This document shows positions 1-5,028 of a stretch of DNA of 7,982 nucleotides, piece after piece (the stretch's first letter is position 1; each line of letters opens with the position of its first letter). The notes under the pieces are model-generated. The model searched no databases. It saw only the letters and a list, made by a program, of their open reading frames with translations, and was not told the DNA's origin. Origin of the DNA: Chloroflexota bacterium (GTDB lineage Bacteria; Chloroflexota; Dehalococcoidia; Lucifugimonadales; Lucifugimonadaceae); contig JAURLM010000175.1 in NCBI GenBank assembly GCA_030831265.1, positions 1-7,982 on the forward strand, given 5' to 3'. Position numbers and translations under genes: made by a program.

Positions 1-48
1 GAGGGTGAAGAGGGCGAAGAGTCCTCTGAGGATTCTGACGAAGAGTAG
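1..48 (+). CDS. C-terminal end of an unidentified protein with acidic tail (partial)
   Basis: Reading from base 1 in frame gives EGEEGEESSEDSDEE and then a TAG stop at 46-48. The tail is almost entirely Glu, Asp, Ser and Gly, as on many disordered acidic protein ends. The DNA carries a near-perfect 9-bp tandem repeat (GAGGGTGAA then GAGGGCGAA). The stop lies 10 bp from the stop of the convergent acetyltransferase gene, a normal tail-to-tail spacing. The body of the protein is outside the window, so no function can be given. With only 15 codons the reading could be chance, but the composition and the neat stop placement favour a real gene end. Confidence 0.5.
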   Translation, partial: EGEEGEESSEDSDEE

Positions 49-58
49 TCCCCGGCCG

Positions 59-997
59 TTACCTGAGCTTCAGTTCGTACCAGTCCACGTGCCCTACGGT
101 CTTGAATCCAGCGTGTTCGTAGATTCTTACGGCAGCGCTGTTGTGGCCTACCACTTCAAGATGAACATCTGTCGCGCCTTCCGCAAGAAGGTGCTTTATA
201 CCGGCATGCACGACCGCTTTGCCAATGCCTGACCCGCGGAACTGGGGCATGACACCTGTCATCCATATACGACCGCAGGTCTGGTCAATGTGCCATTCAA
301 GAGCTGTCCATATGTAAGCCGCCACGTCTCCGTCTGCGTTTTCTGCAAAACGCACATGCTCTGGCCCGCTTGCAGGTAGATCAAGCCGCGCCTGGATCTC
401 TTCCGGGGTGTTGTTCGAAAAGCCCCAGTGCCCCTCGAATACGGTGTTCTGCACGCGGGTTAGCAGGAGTGTTTCCGCCGACGAGCGCATCTTGCGAAAA
501 GATAATCCGGATGGCAACGGCTGATCTTCCAACCGGGCAGCATCTTTGCGATCAAGCTTGAGTTCGAGATTTGAGGTGACCTCAACAAACCCGCGATTCT
601 TTACCATCTCAACCGGCTCAGCCGCGGTATCTCGGATCGCCACATGAACCGCCGCCACACCAGCATTGCGCGCCCTGTTGACCGCAGCATCCAACAACGG
701 TCCGGCATGAGGATGGCACTCTGGAAATGACGCTATGGAAATAACCGTCCGATGAATGTCACGTTCATGCAGCGTGATCGCGTATCCGCAGATTTCACCT
801 GACCGACGCAGTATGAAAGCATCCTGCTCAGGTTGCAATCTCAGCACTTCCAGCTCAGATCGAAGCAGGTCTGGTGATTGCGGCCACTGGCGAAACCCGT
901 GCCTGCCGAGCCGGTTGAGCAACCCGGAAAGTTCTGACAGGTCATCCCAGTGGAACGGTGCAACCGTATACGAGGGGTTTTCAGATGTGTGAGCCAA
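59..997 (-). CDS. Tandem GNAT-family N-acetyltransferase
   Basis: A 312-residue protein with two GNAT folds in a row. The N-terminal copy (about residues 10-148) keeps the fold pattern but has no clear acetyl-CoA loop. The C-terminal copy (about 165-312) has a good motif A, QFRGSGIGKA at 252-261, then the usual helix and an N-x-x-A-x-x-x-Y segment (HNSAAVRIYEHAGF, 285-298). It should move an acetyl group from acetyl-CoA to an amine; the substrate cannot be read. The stretch NTVFEGHWGF near 184-193 and the two-domain layout recall mycothiol synthase (MshD) and its many relatives, but similarity of layout does not make this MshD. The start is TTG at 997, chosen because AGAGGA lies just upstream (1007-1002) and the next Met is residue 131. 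It is transcribed away from the ilv-leu operon. No signal peptide or membrane segment is seen, so it is probably cytoplasmic. Confidence 0.88.
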   Translation of the reverse strand: MAHTSENPSYTVAPFHWDDLSELSGLLNRLGRHGFRQWPQSPDLLRSELEVLRLQPEQDAFILRRSGEICGYAITLHERDIHRTVISIASFPECHPHAGPLLDAAVNRARNAGVAAVHVAIRDTAAEPVEMVKNRGFVEVTSNLELKLDRKDAARLEDQPLPSGLSFRKMRSSAETLLLTRVQNTVFEGHWGFSNNTPEEIQARLDLPASGPEHVRFAENADGDVAAYIWTALEWHIDQTCGRIWMTGVMPQFRGSGIGKAVVHAGIKHLLAEGATDVHLEVVGHNSAAVRIYEHAGFKTVGHVDWYELKLR

Positions 998-1001
998 TGA
1001 A

Positions 1002-1007
1002 TCCTCT
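1002..1007 (-). promoter_or_regulatory. Ribosome binding site supporting a TTG start
   Basis: On the minus strand AGAGGA is followed by TTCA and then TTG GCT CAC. The 4-nt spacing is slightly short, but this is the only Shine-Dalgarno-like sequence near the 5' end of the acetyltransferase frame, and it decides the TTG start. Confidence 0.5.
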
Positions 1008-1071
1008 AGACAAGGCGTCGAAACCGATACCGTGGCGTTGACGGCATGTGCAACAGACCGGCCGGGAGTCT

Positions 1072-1145
1072 AGCAGGAATACTCACAGCGCAGCGGCATG
1101 TGGTTTCATCACCGTGCTCATAGCTGCCTGTGAGTATTCCTTGCT
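1072..1145. repeat. 74-bp imperfect palindrome between divergent genes
   Basis: The left arm AGGAATACTCACAG (1075-1088) is exactly complementary to CTGTGAGTATTCCT (1128-1141). Outside this core, AGC (1072-1074) pairs with GCT (1143-1145) across one bulged T. Inside it, GCAGC (1090-1094) pairs with GCTGC (1123-1127) across one bulged C. That makes 22 base pairs, with further weak pairing towards the tip (GTG 1100-1102 with CAC 1110-1112). No T run follows on either strand, so it is not an intrinsic terminator. It lies upstream of the likely operon promoter and upstream of the acetyltransferase start. It could be a small palindromic mobile or REP-like element, a protein-binding site, or a structured RNA if transcribed. 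Confidence 0.85.
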
Positions 1146-1186
1146 ATCCACATCGAATAAACCGGTCATCCGTTAACAAATGACGA

Positions 1187-1192
1187 TATACT
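1187..1192 (+). promoter_or_regulatory. Possible -10 box of the ilv-leu operon promoter
   Basis: TATACT is a good sigma70-type -10 hexamer, and transcription would begin near 1199, about 50 nt before T-box Stem I. No convincing -35 is seen at the right distance (the region around 1163-1170 is GGTCATC-like), so the call is tentative. The resulting leader would begin with a hairpin, TGTGC 1201-1205 pairing with GCACA 1231-1235, with an inner ACAG/CTGT helix. Confidence 0.35.
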
Positions 1193-1250
1193 GGTATTTC
1201 TGTGCTGCATGAACAGTAGTAACCTGTCCTGCACACACAGAGCAACGCTA

Positions 1251-1505
1251 TGAACGGGAGTAGTACCGCAAGCGTCACGCTGTAGAGAGAGCCGGTGGGT
1301 GGTGCAAACCGGTGCGTGACAACGGGAACTCGCTCGGGAGCGGTTCTGCAGAACGCCGCAAGGGCAAGTAAGCAGGGACGTATGGCCACGTTACGGCTTT
1401 AAGAGCGGCCCGGATCTGCCAGCATACCCATCGGGATGCGAGGCGGGTTTGGGCAACAAAGGTGGTACCGCGGTAATCCCGTCCTTTGGTTAGGGCGGGA
1501 TTTTT
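1251..1505 (+). promoter_or_regulatory. T-box leader, leucine (CUC) specifier, controlling ilvB-leuC
   Basis: A tRNA-sensing leader that reads the charging state of a tRNA and decides between terminator and antiterminator. Stem I: base helix CGGG 1255-1258 with CTCG 1333-1336; the conserved AGTA-type strand near 1260-1265; CCG 1266-1268 with CGG 1323-1325; GTCACGC 1274-1280 with GCGTGAC 1314-1320; the AGAGAG bulge at 1284-1289; and apical CCGGT 1292-1296 with ACCGG 1308-1312, enclosing the distal-loop motif GGTGCAAACC. The specifier loop reads GAA-CTC-G at 1326-1332, so the codon is CUC (Leu) followed by the expected purine. Stem III is the hairpin 1422-1439. The antiterminator pairs AAAGG 1458-1462 with CCTTT 1483-1487 around the bulge TGGTACCGCG (1463-1472). 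Its UGGU can pair with ACCA, the 3' end of a tRNA with A73, as in tRNA-Leu. Pairings in the stem II region (1340-1420) were not resolved. Leucine sensing fits the leuA and leuC genes downstream. Confidence 0.95.
1475..1505 (+). terminator. Intrinsic terminator of the T-box leader
   Basis: AATCCCGTCCT (1475-1485) pairs with AGGGCGGGATT (1492-1502), with one G-U pair, around a short loop. A T run at 1501-1505 follows. The 5' arm shares CCT (1483-1485) with the antiterminator, so the two structures exclude each other, as expected of a T-box switch. Confidence 0.93.
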
Positions 1506-1515
1506 GTGTTACAGG

Positions 1516-1527
1516 GGTCCGCGGACC
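1516..1527 (+). repeat. 12-bp perfect palindrome in the ilvB 5' leader
   Basis: GGTCCGCGGACC is fully self-complementary and sits between the leader terminator and the ilvB start. Downstream, GACC (1545-1548) and GGTC (1557-1560) form another short inverted pair that ends right before the ilvB Shine-Dalgarno. The role is unknown: it could be an operator-like site or a 5' UTR structure, and chance is possible. Confidence 0.5.
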
Positions 1528-1560
1528 AGATATAACGGCGAATAGACCCAGGAAACGGTC

Positions 1561-1564
1561 AGGA
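1561..1564 (+). promoter_or_regulatory. Ribosome binding site of ilvB
   Basis: AGGA lies 9 nt before ATG 1574. It fixes the ilvB start after the T-box terminator and argues against the longer in-frame reading from 1436. Confidence 0.7.
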
Positions 1565-1573
1565 ATAATAAAC

Positions 1574-3265
1574 ATGGTTGCGAAGAAACTGACGGGAGGC
1601 CAGATAGTCTGCGAAGCCCTGCTGAATGAGGGCGTAGACGTAATCTTCGGTTTGCCCGGCGGCGCTATCCTGCCGTTCTACGGTGAACTGTCCAAGTACC
1701 CCAAGCTCCGGCATGTGCTGGTCCGCCACGAACAGGGTGCAGCCCACGCAGCAGACGGCTACGCTCGCTCCACAGGCAAGGTGGGCGTTGCCTGTGCAAC
1801 TTCTGGCCCCGGAGCCACGAACCTCATCACGGGACTGGCTACAGCGATGATGGACTCTGCGCCGATCGTCGCTATAACCGGACAGGTTGGCCGCGCAGCC
1901 ATTGGAACCGACGCTTTCCAGGAGACGGACATCACGGGAGCCACATTGCCCGTGACCAAGCACAACTACCTGGTAATGCGGGCGCAGGACATTGGCCCGA
2001 CCATTCACGAGGCGTTTCACATCGCTCGTACAGGACGGCCGGGACCGGTGTTGATCGATATTCCCAAGGACGTGTTCCAGGAAGTTGCGGAGTACGACTT
2101 CGCACGCGACCGCATCATCAACTTGCCCGGTTACAACGTGCGCACAACCGCCATTGAAAGCCAGGTAGAAAAGGCGATCGAGCTGATCAACGAAGCCGAG
2201 CGTCCGGCGATTCTCGCTGGTCACGGCGTGCTCATCTCGCAGGCATTTGACGAACTGCGTGAACTCGCTGAGAAAGCTGAAATCCCCGTTGTGACAACGC
2301 TGTTGGGGATAAGCAGCTTCCCGGAAGACCACCCGCTTTTCGTCGGCTTCCCAGGCATGCACGGGCTTGCATACGCCAGCCTGACGCTGGACGAGTCCGA
2401 CCTGATCGTGGCGATTGGCAGTCGGTTCGACGACCGTATCGTTGGTGATCCGCGCCGATTCGCTCCGAACGCGAAGAAGATCCAGATAGACATCGATCCG
2501 GCTGAAATCAACAAGACGCTGGTTGCAGACGCACCGGTCATCGGTGACGTCAAAGCCGTGCTGAGGCAGATCAACCCGAAGGTGAAGTCAACCAAACACA
2601 CTGCGTGGGTGCAGCGTGTTGAGCACTTGAAGGCTGAGCACCCTTCCCTGAAGATTCGCGAAACAGACGAACTGCTCGGACAACATGTTGTGCGAGCGCT
2701 GTCTGATGTGACGAAGGGTGATGCAATCATCTGCACTGGTGTCGGCCAGCACCAGATGTGGGCCGCACAGCACTACAAGTTCACGCACGCCAACTCATGG
2801 TTTAGCTCTGGCGGCCTGGGCACGATGGGTTATGAAGTACCTTCCGCACTTGGCGCGCAGATAGGCAACCCGGACAGGCTGGTATGGTCCATCTGCGGTG
2901 ATGGCGGATTCCAGATGACGCTGATGGAACTGGCAACGGCTGTCGAAAACAAGCTGCCGGTGAAGTACGCCATCCTGAATAACAACCACCTTGGCATGAT
3001 TACGCAGTGGCAGGGACTGTTCTACGACGGTGACTACCAGGCTGAAACGTACTCGGGTAACCCGGACTTTGTGAAGCTGGCAGAGGCTTACGGCATCAAA
3101 GGCATACGCGTTACCCGGCAGGATCAGCTTGAGGCTGCCATCCGAGAAGCAAACGAACACCCCGGACCGGTTATCGTCGATTTCGTTATCGAAAAAGTGG
3201 ACAACGTCTACCCGATGATCCCCGCCGGGCAGAGTGTGAACGAACTGATAGAGGACCCGCTGTGA
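1574..3265 (+). CDS. ilvB: Acetohydroxyacid (acetolactate) synthase, large catalytic subunit
   Basis: It condenses two pyruvates to 2-acetolactate, or pyruvate with 2-oxobutyrate, using thiamine diphosphate, FAD and Mg2+; this is the committed step to valine, leucine and isoleucine. The 563-residue length is normal. Three domains follow in order. The N-terminal ThDP (PYR) domain, about residues 5-170, has the GLPGG loop (26-30) and the catalytic Glu53 in RHEQGAAHAADGYAR. The central FAD-binding domain is about 195-335, with GSRFDDR (282-288). The C-terminal ThDP (PP) domain, about 370-540, has the metal/ThDP motif starting GDGGFQM (442-448) and ending LNNNHLGM (468-475), followed by QWQ. The frame is open upstream to 1436, but that stretch is T-box RNA, and family similarity starts at ATG 1574. 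The stop overlaps the ilvN start by 4 bases, pointing to translational coupling and a 1:1 complex with IlvN. Confidence 0.97.
   Translation: MVAKKLTGGQIVCEALLNEGVDVIFGLPGGAILPFYGELSKYPKLRHVLVRHEQGAAHAADGYARSTGKVGVACATSGPGATNLITGLATAMMDSAPIVAITGQVGRAAIGTDAFQETDITGATLPVTKHNYLVMRAQDIGPTIHEAFHIARTGRPGPVLIDIPKDVFQEVAEYDFARDRIINLPGYNVRTTAIESQVEKAIELINEAERPAILAGHGVLISQAFDELRELAEKAEIPVVTTLLGISSFPEDHPLFVGFPGMHGLAYASLTLDESDLIVAIGSRFDDRIVGDPRRFAPNAKKIQIDIDPAEINKTLVADAPVIGDVKAVLRQINPKVKSTKHTAWVQRVEHLKAEHPSLKIRETDELLGQHVVRALSDVTKGDAIICTGVGQHQMWAAQHYKFTHANSWFSSGGLGTMGYEVPSALGAQIGNPDRLVWSICGDGGFQMTLMELATAVENKLPVKYAILNNNHLGMITQWQGLFYDGDYQAETYSGNPDFVKLAEAYGIKGIRVTRQDQLEAAIREANEHPGPVIVDFVIEKVDNVYPMIPAGQSVNELIEDPL
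3250..3255 (+). promoter_or_regulatory. Ribosome binding site supporting the GTG start of ilvN
   Basis: AGAGGA, inside the last codons of ilvB, lies 6 nt before GTG 3262. This favours GTG over the internal ATG at 3295, which has no comparable site. Confidence 0.65.
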
Positions 3266-3864
3266 GCAACTCAACAAACGGTGCAAGTGGCTTCATGCAA
3301 CGGACGATCATAGCGCTGGTGCAGGACCGCCCCGGTGTACTCGCACGAATCTCCGGCCTGTTCCGAAGACGCGGGTTCAACATCGCCAGCCTCGCTGTCG
3401 GCAGGTCTGAGCGGCCAGGACTGTCCCGAATGACATTCGTGGTGGAAGGCCCGGCGCACGTCGTTCAGCATGTAGCGGCCCAGTTGGACAGGCTTGTCGA
3501 AGTCGTCGAAGTGCAGGACATCACAGAAAAGAACATCGTCTGGCGTGAGCTTGCACTCATCAAGGTTGAGGCTAGCCCACACACACGAAGCGAGATCCTT
3601 GAACTTGCTGGAATTTTCCGTGTGAACGTGGTGGATATTGGCGCAAATAGCCTGACGATGGAGATAACGGGCGGACGTAGCAAGATCAACAGCCTTATTG
3701 AGTTGCTACGAAAGTTTGGAGTTAAAGAGGTGATTCGCACCGGCCGTGTTGCGACGCTGCGCGGTGCGCTGTCGGAGGGCCAGGAGGACGGGGCTTTCGA
3801 CGGACTGCAGGACGAGGTATCACACTACTACACACCAACGGCAGGTGACTCCGGAAGCGTGTAG
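3262..3864 (+). CDS. ilvN: Acetohydroxyacid synthase, small regulatory subunit
   Basis: The regulatory partner of IlvB: in this family it activates the catalytic subunit and carries end-product (mainly valine) feedback. The protein has 200 residues. An ACT domain at about 13-90 begins QRTIIALVQDRPGVLARISG and contains RRRGFNIASLAVGRSE (36-51), the family hallmark. A second ACT-like C-terminal domain covers about 93-170 (from WRELALIKVEA; IGANSLTMEITG at 126-137). The last 30 residues are a polar Glu/Asp/Gly/Ser-rich tail, which makes it somewhat longer than the usual 160-175 residues. The start is GTG 3262, overlapping the ilvB stop as GTGA and preceded by AGAGGA. The family-conserved part begins near residue 12 (ATG 3295), so a shorter protein remains possible. 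No mutations of the ACT core are obvious. Confidence 0.95.
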   Translation: MSNSTNGASGFMQRTIIALVQDRPGVLARISGLFRRRGFNIASLAVGRSERPGLSRMTFVVEGPAHVVQHVAAQLDRLVEVVEVQDITEKNIVWRELALIKVEASPHTRSEILELAGIFRVNVVDIGANSLTMEITGGRSKINSLIELLRKFGVKEVIRTGRVATLRGALSEGQEDGAFDGLQDEVSHYYTPTAGDSGSV

Positions 3865-3901
3865 GGCTGGTTCGGGTACTGTAAGGGCAATCAACAACAG
3901 G

Positions 3902-3915
3902 CCGCCAACTGGCGG
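3902..3915 (+). other. Short hairpin in the ilvN-ilvC gap
   Basis: CCGCC (3902-3906) pairs with GGCGG (3911-3915) around AACT, about 22 nt before the ilvC start. No T run follows, so it should not terminate transcription. It may affect mRNA stability or simply be chance. Confidence 0.4.
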
Positions 3916-3937
3916 AGACGGGTGAAAGAGAACGAGG

Positions 3938-4936
3938 ATGGCAACCCTTTACTACGACAAGGACATTGACGACTCAGTGTTGCGAGACAAGACCATCGCC
4001 GTAATCGGCTATGGCTCTCAGGGTCACGCGCACGCACGAAACCTCAAGGACAGCGGCTTCAACGTCATTGTCGGTCTGTACGAGGGTAGTCGTTCAAAGG
4101 CCAAGGCAGAAGCAGACGGCCTCCGGGTCGTATCGAACACCGAAGCTGCAAAAGAAGCAGACCTGATCGCTTTCTGCTTGCCAGACACCACACAGGCTCG
4201 CGTTTACCGTGAGGAGATTGAACCTCACCTGCGTGATGGCCAGACGCTGCTGTTTGCGCACGGCTTCACGATTTTCTACAACCAGATCGTCCCACCAAAA
4301 TCTGTCAACGTGGTGATGATTGCCCCTAAAGCCCCTGGCCACAGGGTGCGAGCTGTCTTCGAGCGCGGACTAGGCGTCCCATGCTTGATCGCAGTCGACC
4401 ACGATGCCACTGGCAACGCATTCGACATTGCACTTGCGTACGGCAAGGGAGTTGGTGGTGGACGCGCAGGAATCCTGAAGACCACCTTCAAGGAAGAGAC
4501 CGAAACCGACCTGTTCGGTGAACAGGCTGTTCTCTGTGGTGGCGTGACAGCCCTCATCAAGGCAGGCTACGAAGTGCTGACAGAGGCCGGGTACGAGCCT
4601 GAGTCAGCCTACTTCGAGGTTCTCCACGAGCTAAAGCTCATCGTTGACCTCATCTACCAGGGCGGCCTTGGTGGCATGCGCTACTCGGTTAGTGAGACCG
4701 CCGAATACGGCGACTACACGCGCGGCCCAGTCGTCATCGACGAGCGTGTAAAGGACAACATGCGCAAGGTTCTCAAGCAGATCCAGTCCGGCGAATTTGC
4801 ACGGGAATGGATTGCAGAGAACGATGAAGGCCTGCACAAGTTCAAGCAGATGCGCAAGACCGACGAAGAACACGACATTGAGCGTGTAGGTAAAGAGTTG
4901 CGGGACATGATGCCGTGGCTCGAAGCAACAACGTAG
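3938..4936 (+). CDS. ilvC: Ketol-acid reductoisomerase (class I)
   Basis: It converts 2-acetolactate to 2,3-dihydroxyisovalerate (or the isoleucine homologue) by Mg2+-dependent alkyl shift and NAD(P)H reduction. The 332 residues are typical of the short class I form. The Rossmann domain (about 1-182) has the nucleotide loop VIGYGSQGHAHARNL (22-36), His108 in LLFAHGF and Lys131 in APKAPGH. The helical C-terminal knotted domain (about 183-328) has the metal ligands Asp191 and Glu195 (TDLFGEQ), Glu227 and Glu231, and Ser250/Ser252 in YSVSETAEYGDY. These acidic positions match the class I numbering exactly. The cofactor loop GLYEGSRSK (46-54) keeps Ser51 and Ser53, as in NADPH users, but has Tyr48 where a basic residue is often found. 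The start fits the family N-terminus (MATLYYDKDID). The Shine-Dalgarno is weak (AAAGAG, 3925-3930). Confidence 0.97.
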   Translation: MATLYYDKDIDDSVLRDKTIAVIGYGSQGHAHARNLKDSGFNVIVGLYEGSRSKAKAEADGLRVVSNTEAAKEADLIAFCLPDTTQARVYREEIEPHLRDGQTLLFAHGFTIFYNQIVPPKSVNVVMIAPKAPGHRVRAVFERGLGVPCLIAVDHDATGNAFDIALAYGKGVGGGRAGILKTTFKEETETDLFGEQAVLCGGVTALIKAGYEVLTEAGYEPESAYFEVLHELKLIVDLIYQGGLGGMRYSVSETAEYGDYTRGPVVIDERVKDNMRKVLKQIQSGEFAREWIAENDEGLHKFKQMRKTDEEHDIERVGKELRDMMPWLEATT

Positions 4937-4945
4937 GTAGCGACA

Positions 4946-4977
4946 GCTCCGGGGCATATTCTTTATGGCCCCGGAGC
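4946..4977 (+). other. Strong hairpin after ilvC
   Basis: GCTCCGGGGC (4946-4955) pairs perfectly with GCCCCGGAGC (4968-4977). The helix can extend by ATA/TAT across one bulged G, closing on the loop TTCTT (4959-4963). It lies 9 nt after the ilvC stop. No T run follows, so it is not a classical intrinsic terminator. It could protect the upstream ilv message from 3' exonucleases or cause partial termination between the ilv and leu genes. Confidence 0.8.
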
Positions 4978-4978
4978 A

Positions 4979-4997
4979 TGGCTCCCAAACGGAGCCA
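4979..4997 (+). other. Second hairpin before leuA
   Basis: TGGCTCC (4979-4985) pairs with GGAGCCA (4991-4997) around CAAAC. Its GCTCC block can instead pair with GGAGC (4973-4977) of the preceding hairpin, so the two structures may compete. No T run follows. Confidence 0.75.
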
Positions 4998-5009
4998 CAA
5001 CAGTTAGAA

Positions 5010-5025
5010 GCGCCACAGGAGGCGT
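5010..5025 (+). promoter_or_regulatory. leuA ribosome binding site within a small hairpin
   Basis: AGGAGG (5017-5022) is a near-ideal Shine-Dalgarno, 6 nt before ATG 5029. It lies in a hairpin where GCGCC (5010-5014) pairs with GGCGT (5021-5025, one G-U pair). AGGA is in the loop and the final GG is in the stem, so translation of leuA may be tuned by this fold. Confidence 0.6.
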
Positions 5026-5028
5026 GCA

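Noticed and set aside
1024..1055. Promoter for the acetyltransferase gene on the minus strand
   Set aside because: A TTGCAC-like and TATCGG-like pair about 18 bases apart is visible, but the -10 match is too poor to list as a feature.
1144..1389. 81-codon minus-strand frame in the gap before ilvB
   Set aside because: It runs antisense through T-box Stem I and its pairing partners, which explain the sequence better than a protein does.
1193..1573. Leader-peptide attenuator for leucine/valine
   Set aside because: No short frame rich in Leu, Val or Ile codons with a ribosome binding site was seen, and the T-box explains the control.
1559..2362. 267-codon open frame on the minus strand
   Set aside because: It lies antisense to the highly conserved thiamine-binding part of ilvB, has no recognisable domain, and is explained by the codon bias of the sense gene.
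4946..4997. Intrinsic terminator ending the operon after ilvC
   Set aside because: The stems are strong but no T run follows, and leuA continues the same pathway on the same strand.
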